Assembly: GCA_036770365.1 (NCBI GenBank)
Contig: DAIPJH010000001.1
Location: 326,253 to 390,252 of the forward strand
Direction of reading: 5' to 3'
From: DAIPJH01 sp036770365
GTDB taxonomy: Bacteria; Pseudomonadota; Alphaproteobacteria; Rickettsiales; UBA998
DNA length: 64,000 nucleotides
The position numbers and the translations under genes were made by a program. The notes under the pieces are model-generated. The model saw only the letters and a list, made by a program, of their open reading frames with translations, did no database searches and was not told where the DNA came from. Shown one piece after another: positions 39,198 to 48,768 of the stretch. The first letter of the stretch is position 1, and each line of letters begins with the position of its first letter.

Positions 39198-40760
39198 TTG
39201 CAAGAACATAACGCAGAGCATCATCATCGTTTTTCGCATTGGCTAATGCTTGGTGGAGCATTGACTGCGGGAGCAATAGTGCTTGCACCTTATGTTTTGC
39301 CTGCACTGGGACTTGAGAGTAGTTCATTAACAAAGCAAATCTTCAGTGTCGTTTGCGGAACAGACCCCAATGGCACTGGTATTGCAGGAGGACTTAATAA
39401 TCTTTACAAATCAATTCCATTCGCTGGAGAATATATAGCTAGCGGGGGCTACAGCACCGCTGCAGTATCAGGAATTATTGGTCTCGGCGGTACTTTACTG
39501 GGAAAAAGAATAGAAAAAAACCATGAAGGCAAAGGTATTAATTGGGGCAAAGTGATTATTACTGCGGCACTCACCACCAGCTTGCTTATTTCACTCCCCT
39601 CGCTTTTAACAGGTATTAGCATGGGCATCGGATTTATTGCCTTTGCGATGAATCCTGAAATGGGACAAAAGGCTGTGGATTTTTTAAGTACTTCCATTGG
39701 TTCTATTGGTCAAACCGCTGCTAATAATTCAGGCATTACAGGCGGCATGGCACTCATCCCGCATCTCATTACCTGTGGCGCATCATTTTTTCCTGCGGCG
39801 GCGTCCTATTTTATGGCAGAAAAAGACGAAGGTGATCCAACCAAAGCTACGCAGCAAGCCGCATTACTTGCGCCTAATATCGCCAACCATAACTACCTCG
39901 CCACCTCTCCTGAAACACTCACCACCACTGCATTATCACATAATATCCGAGCGTATATAACAACGGCCACACCACCACAAGCGGGTAAGCCGTGTCACGC
40001 CACCATCACTCTTACTCATGCTAATGATGGCTCACCGCTGAGTGCAGAAGAGATCGCAGTGACTCACACCGAAAAGCTGCATCTACTCTTGATCGATAGC
40101 AGTATGAAAGATTATCAACATCTACACCCGCAACCAACACAGCAAAATGGTGTCTTTTCTTTTAGCTACACTCCGCGTACCGATAACCCCATGTCCGCAT
40201 GGGTAGATTTTACGCTAAAAGAAAATCTTCTCAATCCGCAGATCAAACTCTCTATGCCTTCCACCTCACCGCCCGTTCTGACCGCACCGGCACAAATTAT
40301 TCATAATGATCGTGCCGTGCTTGATAGTCTTACCTTTCATTGGCACGAGGAAAAACCCTTACGACAGGGCGAATCTGCCATTATTGAACTTGCGATTACA
40401 GACCGTGATGGGCATGCCGTACAAGACCTAGAACCAATTATGGGGGCTTACTGCCATCTGGTGGGCTTTAGTGCCAATGGCGAATATTTGATCCATAGTC
40501 ACCCTATTGGAAAAGAACCAACCTCACAAGATGATCGTGGAGAGGGCATGCTACGCTTTCATATCAGCCCCGAACGAACAGGTGACATTCAATTCTTCGC
40601 ACAGATCAAGCGTCAAGGCGAAGTAATCTATGTGCCTTTTGGTCAATACATCAGCCCTGGTTCCCCTCAAACAACACAAGCAAAACCAACGATGATGATC
40701 TCACACATGAGCGGCACATCCCCCATACAAATGCCACATACACATAGTGTAGCGCGCTAA
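39198..40760 (+). CDS. Membrane protein with two His-rich, copper-type periplasmic domains
   Basis: About 520 residues. The N-terminal half has several hydrophobic segments (WLMLGGALTAGAIVLAPYVL, ITAALTTSLLISLPSLL). The C-terminal half contains two related immunoglobulin-like domains with EKLHLLLIDSSMKDYQHLHP and GAYCHLVGFSANGEYLIHSH, matching the His-x-His-Pro pattern of YtkA-like heavy-metal-associated secreted domains. A Met/His-rich tail ends the protein (MMISHMSGTS, MPHTHS). The start is probably TTG 39198, five bases after the Sco-like stop, although ATG 39246 is possible. With the upstream gene it suggests a copper delivery or tolerance pair. Confidence 0.6.
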   Translation: MQEHNAEHHHRFSHWLMLGGALTAGAIVLAPYVLPALGLESSSLTKQIFSVVCGTDPNGTGIAGGLNNLYKSIPFAGEYIASGGYSTAAVSGIIGLGGTLLGKRIEKNHEGKGINWGKVIITAALTTSLLISLPSLLTGISMGIGFIAFAMNPEMGQKAVDFLSTSIGSIGQTAANNSGITGGMALIPHLITCGASFFPAAASYFMAEKDEGDPTKATQQAALLAPNIANHNYLATSPETLTTTALSHNIRAYITTATPPQAGKPCHATITLTHANDGSPLSAEEIAVTHTEKLHLLLIDSSMKDYQHLHPQPTQQNGVFSFSYTPRTDNPMSAWVDFTLKENLLNPQIKLSMPSTSPPVLTAPAQIIHNDRAVLDSLTFHWHEEKPLRQGESAIIELAITDRDGHAVQDLEPIMGAYCHLVGFSANGEYLIHSHPIGKEPTSQDDRGEGMLRFHISPERTGDIQFFAQIKRQGEVIYVPFGQYISPGSPQTTQAKPTMMISHMSGTSPIQMPHTHSVAR

Positions 40761-40851
40761 CCCCCAAATGACTTTCCATAATATTCAAGCTGCGTACGCT
40801 AAACATTTATTAATAATGTTATGCTAGCTTTAAGCTTGAGAGGCAAAGCGC

Positions 40852-41559
40852 ATGGACAACGACAAAATCATTCACTACCATTTTGCAACGCAAAACGGCG
40901 AAGAATTTTCTTTTGATATTCCCGTGTCTTCACATGTCAACGAATCTCAAGACAAACTTGAGACAGTAGAAAAAGCACCTTGGACAAAGCTTGATTTTCA
41001 CCGCTGTGATGGCTGCACCTACAACACAACAGACTACTGCCCCGTTGCCGTAAAGCTTCAAAAGCCTGCTAAAGTCTTTAGCCAGCTTATGTCGCATGAC
41101 AAAGCGTTAGTTACAGTCACCACACCAGAGCGCAACTACAGCAAAAACACAGACATCCAAGAGGGCCTAGCAAGTATGCTAGGTCTCATTATGGCGACAA
41201 GCGACTGCCCGACCACACGCGCATTCTTCCCTGCGGCATGGTTTCACCTACCTTTTGCAAGCTTTGAAGAAACATTATTTCGCATCACTTCCGTGTGGAT
41301 GCTTAAACAATTCTTCTCGCCGACACAGGAGAAAAACTACCCTCAGGTCATGAGTGCCATTAAGAAACAATGCCAAAACACGCACGAAGTCAACATAGGC
41401 ATCTTTAGACGACTCAAAGAAGCCGAGATCACCAGCAAGGATGCCCCTTTTAACGCTGTTGCCATTCTAAACGCTTTTGCGGCACTGATGCCCATCTCAC
41501 TTGACGACAAGCTTGATGAATTTTCAATGCTCTTCTCATACGGCTCACAAAACCACTAA
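40852..41559 (+). CDS. DUF6901-like cysteine-motif protein
   Basis: A 235-residue soluble protein with an N-terminal beta segment (IIHYHFATQNGEEFSFDI), a cysteine cluster FHRCDGCTYNTTDYCPVA and a helical C-terminus with MATSDCPTTRAFFPAAWFHLP and EETLFRITSVWML. From memory this pattern fits the DUF6901 family, whose function is unknown. The cysteines could bind a metal. The start is supported by GAGAGG upstream. It converges with the repeat protein gene by a 4-bp overlap. Confidence 0.6.
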   Translation: MDNDKIIHYHFATQNGEEFSFDIPVSSHVNESQDKLETVEKAPWTKLDFHRCDGCTYNTTDYCPVAVKLQKPAKVFSQLMSHDKALVTVTTPERNYSKNTDIQEGLASMLGLIMATSDCPTTRAFFPAAWFHLPFASFEETLFRITSVWMLKQFFSPTQEKNYPQVMSAIKKQCQNTHEVNIGIFRRLKEAEITSKDAPFNAVAILNAFAALMPISLDDKLDEFSMLFSYGSQNH

Positions 41560-42551
41560 GCAATCAACCTATCATAAGGATAAAGGCTTGTTCCTAACAC
41601 ACCCGCACTTAACGCTGCGGGGTTTGCCATATCATTGAGCTGCACACGCGCCCTACGCATCTCCCACGTGGGGTCATGATGATGCATGGTCGCACTCACT
41701 GGCACACGCAAAGATGCCGCTCCACGATCAAAAACCGCCATAGATATCTGCACAGACTTCGGCACATACAGATTTTGATGTACGGCAAAGTTCGCTTGCG
41801 TCCATTGTTCGTTATCATTACTTGCAACCGGTCGCAGCAAGGCATCATCACGCAGATTTTCTGATGCTCGATTACCTAGCACCACCAGCATATTCACTGA
41901 AACCTCGACCTCTTCACGTCGATCAACGGACACCACAACGGTCTCGTCAACGTCATCACTCACATCATCTAAGACATCTGCTGCCATCAGCGCACTTGCA
42001 TATGTCATCATTAAAGCATTGAAGAAATGGTTATCTTGCACGTTCTCACTATGCACCACATCCTCAGCATTATCTATTTCATCACACGGCATGATCTCCG
42101 CACACACCACAGGCGCAAAACAAGTACCAGCATCCACCGCAGTAATATCAACATCACAAGGCTGCGCCACGTAATAATCGGTCACAAAGATAATATTTTG
42201 AAGTGCAGACAGATCAAACATTTCAACATCGACACCCAAGGCGACCATATGCGCCACATCTATCGTAGCCGAAGGATCACGCCCTTCAAATGCACCACGC
42301 ATATTAAAATGATCAAACGGATTTTGCCCCGAAATAGCAACATCAGGATTCTGCGCTAGATAATAAGCTGTATCGAAATAAGGCGAAGGATCGCGCCCTT
42401 CAAGATAACCAACCGCGTCATAATGCGCTTGTGGATCAACTCCTAGCACAGCAACATCAGGATTCTGCGCTAGATAATAAGCTCTATCGAAACTCAACAT
42501 CGCATCCCCATGGTTATAACAAAATTCTACCAACACATTATCTTGTAACAC
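41556..42551 (-). CDS. Protein with tandem YYLAQNPDV repeats (unassigned)
   Basis: A 331-residue acidic protein. The N-terminal quarter has two near-identical units of about 40 residues: DRAYYLAQNPDVAVLGVDP ... GYLEGRDPS and DTAYYLAQNPDVAISGQNP ... GAFEGRDPS, plus a decayed third. Such units (Y-L-x-x-N-P-D-V ... G-x-x-E-G-R-D-P) are found in large secreted or calcium-binding bacterial proteins. The remainder is unassigned. No signal peptide is evident; the start could also be ATG 42500. The DNA repeats (near 42325-42376 and 42445-42495) are nearly identical, so they are recent or gene-converted. Confidence 0.65.
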   Translation of the reverse strand: MLQDNVLVEFCYNHGDAMLSFDRAYYLAQNPDVAVLGVDPQAHYDAVGYLEGRDPSPYFDTAYYLAQNPDVAISGQNPFDHFNMRGAFEGRDPSATIDVAHMVALGVDVEMFDLSALQNIIFVTDYYVAQPCDVDITAVDAGTCFAPVVCAEIMPCDEIDNAEDVVHSENVQDNHFFNALMMTYASALMAADVLDDVSDDVDETVVVSVDRREEVEVSVNMLVVLGNRASENLRDDALLRPVASNDNEQWTQANFAVHQNLYVPKSVQISMAVFDRGAASLRVPVSATMHHHDPTWEMRRARVQLNDMANPAALSAGVLGTSLYPYDRLIA

Positions 42552-42908
42552 TCCTTACACAAGGTTTCAAATTCATTTTTGTTTTTATTATCGAGAAAAC
42601 AAAAACCTCAAACAACCAAGAAAAATTGCAATTATATATATAAATCAATTGGCTTTACGGCAACACTACTATATATCACCCCACTTAAACGCCCATTCAA
42701 CAAGGCGAATATCCTTACAAAACTGTGCGTTTAACAAGGATATACATAACTTACCCACATACCATATATTGTGGTTGTCTTTTAAAAACCCCCTATCACA
42801 ACACACATGTCCGCCAAGTGTCATCATATCTTCATACAATTTTGGAGAAAATTGCATTAGAATGAGCAGATATGTCTTTTTAGACCTTACATTAGCTCCA
42901 AGGAAACC
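42552..42908. other. AT-rich intergenic region
   Basis: Holds the divergent upstream regions of the repeat-protein and the following membrane-protein genes. A minus-strand frame from ATG 42857 (MQFSPKLYEDMMTLGGHVCC...) of 62 codons lacks a ribosome binding site; I do not call it. No repeat or RNA gene is seen. Confidence 0.5.
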
Positions 42909-43859
42909 ATGGTCAATACGCCGCCAACAGAACAAAAAGAAGCAGATATTGCTGCGCCACCACATGAGAACAAGCCCACGTTTATCTCTGCGGGAACGCG
43001 CATACATCATTGGGGAACATATCTTGGCGTCGACTGGATCTTCAATGCAATTTCAGGCGTAACTTATGACCATTTGGCAAAAGAAACAAATCTAGGCAGA
43101 AAAATTTGGAGTGAACCGATAAAAAAAGGGTTTGAAGCGGTACTAGAAGGCTTCATCAAAGACCCAACCAAAAGGGCATCAAGCGTTACCAATGGCGTGA
43201 CTTTTATTAACATCATCGCTGGCGGTATGATGACCATCCCCCCACTCCTTGCTTTAGAAAACAAGAAAAACCGTAAAGCTATCACACGTGCATTGGATGA
43301 AACAATATACGGCAAAGACCAAGTAGCCAATGACCCTAAATTTGAACAATCCTATCAGGCGATTGATCGTGAACCAAAGAAAGATTTTGGAGCTGGTATG
43401 ATCGCTCGATTTGCCGCACTTGCGCCGTTATTATTTCTTATCATCAACAGTAAAACCGCTCCCGAAATGGATAAGCATTATTTTAATCACATCGCGGAAA
43501 AAACCAAACTGGGAGCAAACGCCATTGGAATTACAGAAGAAAAACTATTCGGAAAAAAGGGAGCAGAAGAGTCCAAAAGACTATGGAAAGCCATTCATAG
43601 AACCTTAAGCGTAGATTTGGGACTTGGCATTCCCTACGCTATCCTACATTCATTCTTTTACAATAAATTTTCAAAAATAGAGTCAGCGCAACACCACCAA
43701 CACATTCCCATACCAACATCTGCGCCGCCATCACTTACAACACAAAGCACTCGCCCACAAACACCTATGGCAGGCACTCCAAACACCCAAATTCAACAGG
43801 CACATCATATACCCCCGCAGCAAGCGGACCATAACATATCTAGCTCAATGAATAGGTAG
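42909..43859 (+). CDS. Hypothetical membrane-associated protein
   Basis: A 316-residue protein with two hydrophobic segments, around residues 100-118 (TFINIIAGGMMTIPPLLAL) and 168-186 (GMIARFAALAPLLFLII), charged helical regions between them and a long Pro/Gln/Thr/His-rich, probably disordered C-terminus (from about 260). A weak SD (AAGGAAACC) precedes the ATG. No family recognised. Its end overlaps the convergent helicase gene by 20 bp. Confidence 0.6.
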   Translation: MVNTPPTEQKEADIAAPPHENKPTFISAGTRIHHWGTYLGVDWIFNAISGVTYDHLAKETNLGRKIWSEPIKKGFEAVLEGFIKDPTKRASSVTNGVTFINIIAGGMMTIPPLLALENKKNRKAITRALDETIYGKDQVANDPKFEQSYQAIDREPKKDFGAGMIARFAALAPLLFLIINSKTAPEMDKHYFNHIAEKTKLGANAIGITEEKLFGKKGAEESKRLWKAIHRTLSVDLGLGIPYAILHSFFYNKFSKIESAQHHQHIPIPTSAPPSLTTQSTRPQTPMAGTPNTQIQQAHHIPPQQADHNISSSMNR

Positions 43860-45165
43860 TGCGAGCAGTAACGAGCATAAATTGTGCTACATCCTTATCA
43901 CAACGGACGTCGCTGGGGCTAATCATTTGCTTAAGCGCAATACCACTCAATGTTTTACACCGAGATAGCGCAACATAAAGCTGCCCAGCAGCAAACGCTC
44001 CCGTCCCAAGATCAATAATCACTCGCTCCAGCGTTTTGCCTTGGCTTTTATGAATCGTAATCGCCCACGCCAACATCAATGGAAATTGTTTGTATGTCCC
44101 AAGCGGTTTTTCAATAATCTGCTCGCTTGTCTCATCAAACTCATAGCCTATGGTTTGCCATTTTTCCTGCTCTACATCATAGGTCTGATCGCCGACGCTC
44201 ACAGTAATACTCATATCACCGAGTCCCTCTATCGTACCGATCGTACCGTTAACCCACCGACCTTCACTATCATTTTTGACAAACATCACCTGCGCGCTTT
44301 CCTTCAACATCAACGTCTCAGGACAAGGTAGTCGCGCACCCTTCATACCAAACTCACCACGCAATTCTCCCTCATAGGTACGCGCACGTCCAGTAAGCTT
44401 CGCTAATTTGACCGTATTAATGTTTTCTGCCAATACATTGGTTGCCGTCAACACTAGCGTCCCCGCCGCAGGAGTAGCCTTAGGGTGATAACGGCTATTA
44501 ATGAGTGCCATCTCGTCATCCGTACACACACCAGCACGAATTGCATTCAACACATGGATAAATGCTTGATCTTGCTGGCGGTGAATCATCTCAAACTCAA
44601 TCTTCTGAAAATCCGCACGCGCATACACCTGCGAAGCAAAGAAAAATGGCGATTCATAATATTGCGAAAAGAAGGTACGTTCTTCATTCGACACCACCGG
44701 TGGCAACTGAAACACATCACCAATCACGCAAAGCTGAACACCGCCAAAAGGTTCATCGCTTTTACGCGCAAAACGCAAACAATAATCAATCCCATCCAAA
44801 ACATCCGCACGCACCATTGAAATCTCATCAATAATCAGCAATTCAATTTCTTTGAAAATACGACGACGAATAGGTTTGAGTTCCGATACATTCACAAAAG
44901 ATGGCTTCAGACGAAAAAATGAATGTATCGTCTGCCCACTAACATTAAGTGCCGCCACCCCAGTCGGCGCAACCACCACCATGTTTTTCATCGTATTCGC
45001 ACGAAAATATTGTAAAAATGTTGATTTTCCTGTCCCCGCCTTACCCGTCAAAAAAATATTTTGCTGAGTATTTTCAAGCAAATCAAAAGCGTGTGAGAAT
45101 TCGTCAGTTATGATGGGTTCATCCACGAGAGAAGATGCGAACATTAGAGCGACATTAGACATTTC
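43840..45165 (-). CDS. PIF1-like superfamily 1 DNA helicase
   Basis: A helicase of the PIF1/RecD-like class. Motif I FLTGKAGTGKSTFL, then VVVAPTGVAALNVSGQTIHSFF, motif II LLIIDEISMVRADVLD, motif III CVIGDVFQLPPV and motifs V-VI near the C-terminus, AITIHKSQGKTLE and LYVALSRCKT. These enzymes unwind DNA 5' to 3' and often act on G-quadruplexes, stalled forks or R-loops. The start was put at ATG 45165 (MSNVALMFASS) by position of the first motif; a longer frame to 45213 exists. tRNA-Arg and mipZ lie upstream on the same strand. Confidence 0.9.
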   Translation of the reverse strand, partial: EMSNVALMFASSLVDEPIITDEFSHAFDLLENTQQNIFLTGKAGTGKSTFLQYFRANTMKNMVVVAPTGVAALNVSGQTIHSFFRLKPSFVNVSELKPIRRRIFKEIELLIIDEISMVRADVLDGIDYCLRFARKSDEPFGGVQLCVIGDVFQLPPVVSNEERTFFSQYYESPFFFASQVYARADFQKIEFEMIHRQQDQAFIHVLNAIRAGVCTDDEMALINSRYHPKATPAAGTLVLTATNVLAENINTVKLAKLTGRARTYEGELRGEFGMKGARLPCPETLMLKESAQVMFVKNDSEGRWVNGTIGTIEGLGDMSITVSVGDQTYDVEQEKWQTIGYEFDETSEQIIEKPLGTYKQFPLMLAWAITIHKSQGKTLERVIIDLGTGAFAAGQLYVALSRCKTLSGIALKQMISPSDVRCDKDVAQFMLVTARTTYSLS

Positions 45166-45326
45166 CCAACCAACCCCAAAAATAAACATCACCCCTAAAG
45201 AGGTTGAAAGCAATAATTTACTAACCCTTCAGCCCTTAGCTCTTACAAAGTTTTGGAGGACACTCCTTCGCCTAAATTCGCCTTCAGATCTTACTAGCCT
45301 AAACCACCAAAAGTCGAAAGAAAAGG

Positions 45327-45403
45327 TGGCGTACCCGGAGGGATTCGAACCCCCGACCGTCTGCTTAGAAGGCAGATGCTCTATCCAGCTGAGCTACGGG
45401 TAC
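45327..45403 (-). tRNA. tRNA-Arg (TCT)
   Basis: Minus-strand cloverleaf: acceptor GTACCCG/CGGGTAC, D-arm GCTCAGCTGGATAGAGC, anticodon loop CTTCTAA (TCT), T-arm GGGGGTTCGAATCCCTC and encoded CCA. Confidence 0.95.
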
Positions 45404-45408
45404 ATAGG

Positions 45409-46512
45409 TTAAACCGCTTCGGCTGGCTCACTTTTACGGGTAAAAGCAAAGTGATGCCCATGCGACACCGCCAATGGCTCACGCGAAGTCGCGGCAGCAG
45501 GCGAGCTTTCTGGCACACGCGGCATGTGATTATTTACTGCTAAACTCACCACATCCTCAGATTTTGCCGCTGTCACACTTTTGACTACTTCTGCCATGAT
45601 TGCCGCTGTTGCCGGCTCAAACTCAGAATCTTTTTCGGATTTTGCCGCGGCACGAATCTGACGAATGCGCGCATCAATCATCGGAACTTGCAGAATTTTC
45701 AATAAATCACGCACCTCTTGACGGGCCGCAACATGCGACATCGACACTTTCATGCCCATTTCCGCGTCCATCACATCCAACACGGTCAAACCCTGCAAAA
45801 ACATCTCACGGAAAATCACGCGTTCGCTAAATCCTGGAGCAACACGAAAACCAATACGACGCGCCAAATCTTCTGTTACTTTTTGCATAAAACGCTTATT
45901 ACGTGCATCAATATTGCTTAAACGGTTACGCATCACCACCCAGTCAATCGACTTACCGTCACGTTTGGCGCGTTGAAGCTTCTGTTCCCATACCATTTCA
46001 GCGTAAATACTTGGCTTGATGATTTCCATCGTGCGCCCATCGACCGACGCCAACACATCCAAATCCACAAAACTATCATTGATCGGGGTAATTACCGTAT
46101 CCGCAAAAGAGTGTGCAAGACGCGAAAGGTACGTGTCATTTCCAGGAGTATCAATCACCACAAAGTCGCACGTCCCATAAATTTGTGAAAGACCCCGCGC
46201 AAAACGCTCTTTTTCGTCTTTGCGAGCTTCTTCCAAAATCGAGAACGGGCTTTTATTGATCACAATATGACGCGACATTGGCATCGACACACCGTCATTC
46301 GACACGGTGGACTGACGATTTTCCATATAGCGTGTGAGCGAACGCTGGCGCGAATCAATGTCCATGCTACCAACAGAGAATCCAAGCCGCAACAGCGCAA
46401 CAATCAAATGCATGGTCGTGGTAGTTTTGCCAGAACCACCTTTTTCATTTCCAACAATAATCACATGCGCACGCTTGGGTGCTTGATGCTCTGTAGAGGT
46501 CATGTCACTCAT
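45409..46512 (-). CDS. mipZ: MipZ division-site positioning ATPase
   Basis: A ParA/MinD-family ATPase that in alphaproteobacteria forms a gradient from the ParB-bound origin and blocks FtsZ away from midcell. The deviant Walker A is NEKGGSGKTTTTMH (residues 22-35), followed by SMDIDSRQRSLTRYMENR, which is characteristic of MipZ. VVIDTPGNDTYLSRLAHS is the switch/Walker B region. The start at ATG 46512 matches family N-termini. The C-terminal 80 residues are Ala/Glu/Ser-rich and longer than in most MipZ proteins. Confidence 0.92.
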   Translation of the reverse strand: MSDMTSTEHQAPKRAHVIIVGNEKGGSGKTTTTMHLIVALLRLGFSVGSMDIDSRQRSLTRYMENRQSTVSNDGVSMPMSRHIVINKSPFSILEEARKDEKERFARGLSQIYGTCDFVVIDTPGNDTYLSRLAHSFADTVITPINDSFVDLDVLASVDGRTMEIIKPSIYAEMVWEQKLQRAKRDGKSIDWVVMRNRLSNIDARNKRFMQKVTEDLARRIGFRVAPGFSERVIFREMFLQGLTVLDVMDAEMGMKVSMSHVAARQEVRDLLKILQVPMIDARIRQIRAAAKSEKDSEFEPATAAIMAEVVKSVTAAKSEDVVSLAVNNHMPRVPESSPAAATSREPLAVSHGHHFAFTRKSEPAEAV

Positions 46513-46628
46513 GATATTACCCACCCATTTGAATTCGGATTGATGCAAGTTTGCAACTACGCTTAAGTTAGCGCATCAGCCAGAAAAGTAAAGTACGGTT
46601 TGATAGTTTAAGAAGAATAATCTATTTT

Positions 46629-48221
46629 CTAATGTGTGCGCGAACTAGAACGATGATACGCTTCTTTAGCAGCTTCGTTCGTATAGTCAAAAAACGAAGG
46701 TATGTCACGAATCTGTTCTACCAATGAACTCTCTAACACCCTTTTCCAACTTGGATCTTCAGGTCGTTTGCCCGCATTCAATCTACCTTCTTTTCTAGCA
46801 GCCGTCATCAAAAATTCAAGACGTAAATCTGGCGGACATTGATTGATAGCATCAACATACATGTGACGATGCACATCATGTAAATCTTGGTAAACACGGA
46901 CAAAACTACCAGCATCATGCGCATCAATCATTTCCCCTGAAGTCTTATAACTCAATTCACCGTACTCCTTGACTACCGCACGCTGAAAATGGTCACGAGA
47001 CCTTGCCACAAGCACATTCATTTTTCTTCTATCCTCTTGAGCATGGCGTAAAATTTGAGGATCATCTGATTGCGGAAATAATTTTGAAACATCTAGTTTT
47101 CCATCCACTTCCATCTCTCGCGCCGCTTCATACAAATGATGAGACACTTTATACGCCTTTTTCATGGGAATAGTATCCAATATCACCTCGGCAACAACAC
47201 CCTTCACACCATATGCATTCCCTCCCTTAGATGGCAACACAACATAAGTTTTTCGATCCATATATCCCGTCTTAGAAACATCCCATCCCTCTTCTCGAAA
47301 AAAATCTTGATTCTGCCCATTCAGACTGCGCATTCTATCTTTCAAAATCCCATTAAAATCCTGAATAAGATGCGACGTTGATAACGACACACTAATACGA
47401 TTAATATCTTTAAGCATCGAAGCATCCACAGCACTCTCATCTGCTTCTAATACATGATATTTATCCATCAACTTACGCATAGTTGAGATTTTCAGCTTTG
47501 CACCAGGGTCGCTAATCTCAATAAAACCGTGTCGCCCAACTTGTCCGCTATGACGTGAAGGTAACGTAGCAAGAAGATCATTGAATGCTTTAATACGAGG
47601 ATCTAGCGGCTGATGTTGAAAGTCGAATCCATTTTGCTGCACCTCTGGGTTTAGATAAGGAGGCACAGGAGCAGCGTCTTCAAAAACACCATACCGCCGC
47701 CAATGACGCAACTCACGCTCATATTCGTCCCAAACCTTCGTGAAGCTCTTTGAATGACGTATATAATGCTCGACTTCATTACGGTTTGCTAAAGCATCAC
47801 TAGTATTCAATACGCCACGATCGCGCAACACACGCAACATGTTTTTTGCTTCAGAATCTACCGCTGCAAAAGATTTATCTGATGCTTGTGTAAAGCAACG
47901 GTTTAGCTTTATTTGTTCCTCAGCAGGCAATGCCTCCAGAAACTCTTCATCCAAAACATTTTTTTCACATAAATATTGTGCAGGATTCACTCCTTTTGGA
48001 AATTGTATTCTACCGCGCAATGCCTCCAAAACCAACAGCTCCATTGCGCTACCAACCACAATGCCTACCAAAGTGTTTTGACGCTCCTGCGCGTCATCAA
48101 GCACCATTCCTCCTTTTGCATCCTTCAACCCATTATAAAATACCGACACAGGAACAGATTTTTCTCCCTGAACGCGCCGAACAAACTCTGAGGTGCTACT
48201 TGGAATACGATGGCGTGTCAT
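46629..48221 (-). CDS. Hypothetical 530-residue protein
   Basis: A large, soluble, charged protein without signal or membrane segments. Segments such as GRHGFIEISDPGAKLKIST and KTYVVLPSKGGNAYGVKGVVAEVILDTIPMKKAYKVSHHLYEAA are split by helical stretches. The phrase order (KAYKVSHHLYEAAREMEVDGK) resembles domain ends in RelA/SpoT-like or nucleotidyltransferase proteins only loosely; I do not assign a family. It is coupled by a 4-bp overlap to a small upstream gene. The pair resembles the other long-plus-small gene pairs of this window. Confidence 0.6.
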   Translation of the reverse strand: MTRHRIPSSTSEFVRRVQGEKSVPVSVFYNGLKDAKGGMVLDDAQERQNTLVGIVVGSAMELLVLEALRGRIQFPKGVNPAQYLCEKNVLDEEFLEALPAEEQIKLNRCFTQASDKSFAAVDSEAKNMLRVLRDRGVLNTSDALANRNEVEHYIRHSKSFTKVWDEYERELRHWRRYGVFEDAAPVPPYLNPEVQQNGFDFQHQPLDPRIKAFNDLLATLPSRHSGQVGRHGFIEISDPGAKLKISTMRKLMDKYHVLEADESAVDASMLKDINRISVSLSTSHLIQDFNGILKDRMRSLNGQNQDFFREEGWDVSKTGYMDRKTYVVLPSKGGNAYGVKGVVAEVILDTIPMKKAYKVSHHLYEAAREMEVDGKLDVSKLFPQSDDPQILRHAQEDRRKMNVLVARSRDHFQRAVVKEYGELSYKTSGEMIDAHDAGSFVRVYQDLHDVHRHMYVDAINQCPPDLRLEFLMTAARKEGRLNAGKRPEDPSWKRVLESSLVEQIRDIPSFFDYTNEAAKEAYHRSSSRTH

Positions 48222-48433
48222 CCACCACTCCGTCCAAGCTTAATGACCATTGCCTTAAAATCTTGTTCGCTAATCGGCGACGCTTTATACACCACGTCGG
48301 TTGGAGAGATTGAACAAAACCCTCTGCCTACCAAATAAATCTCCGCATAAATACCCTGTCCGCTTTCTAAGGGCAGAATGCGACATGGATCACCTTCCCA
48401 GTTATAAAATCCGATATGCTCCTCAAATGGCAT
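48218..48433 (-). CDS. Small protein coupled to the 530-residue protein
   Basis: A 71-residue protein from ATG 48433 (MPFEEHIGFYNWEGDPCRIL). It has IYAEIYLVGRGFC and SPISEQDFKAMVIKLGRSGG. The stretch YLVGRGF...P...FKAM is similar to YLVNSRAF...P...FFKAM in the small protein coupled to the SF2 helicase (10828-11070), so the two may be related. No function known. Confidence 0.6.
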   Translation of the reverse strand: MPFEEHIGFYNWEGDPCRILPLESGQGIYAEIYLVGRGFCSISPTDVVYKASPISEQDFKAMVIKLGRSGG

Positions 48434-48768
48434 GACAACACCCCTATATAGCCACCACACTTAAGAACGGCACATTCTTGCAAGTGGGACATAGCTATAA
48501 ATTATTAAGAATAAATACTACTCCATTTAATAATACGTGGAAATCACGCAATGATTAAATGAAAGTGTTATAAGGTAACCATATTAGCGCATCATCATGA
48601 CGACTTTATGACAACAAACTTAAAAAAATATATAGCTATTTTATACATGATTGTGTTCTCCTGCCTTAGTCACCTGAAAGTGCCTACTTGCCAACAAATA
48701 TTAGTTACTATTATATACTCTATAACCTTGCGTTACTAATTTTATATTCACTTTTATGGAGCATCATC
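48434..48768. other. Intergenic region upstream of yceI
   Basis: AT-rich, divergent upstream region. It holds a 26-bp word (48547-48572) matched at 21 positions by 58920-58945, otherwise nothing I can support. GGAG at 48758 is the yceI ribosome binding site. Confidence 0.5.

Noticed and set aside
42669..43010. 113-codon minus-strand frame
   Set aside because: Half of it overlaps the next real gene and there is no ribosome binding site; the shorter version from 42857 is not supported either.
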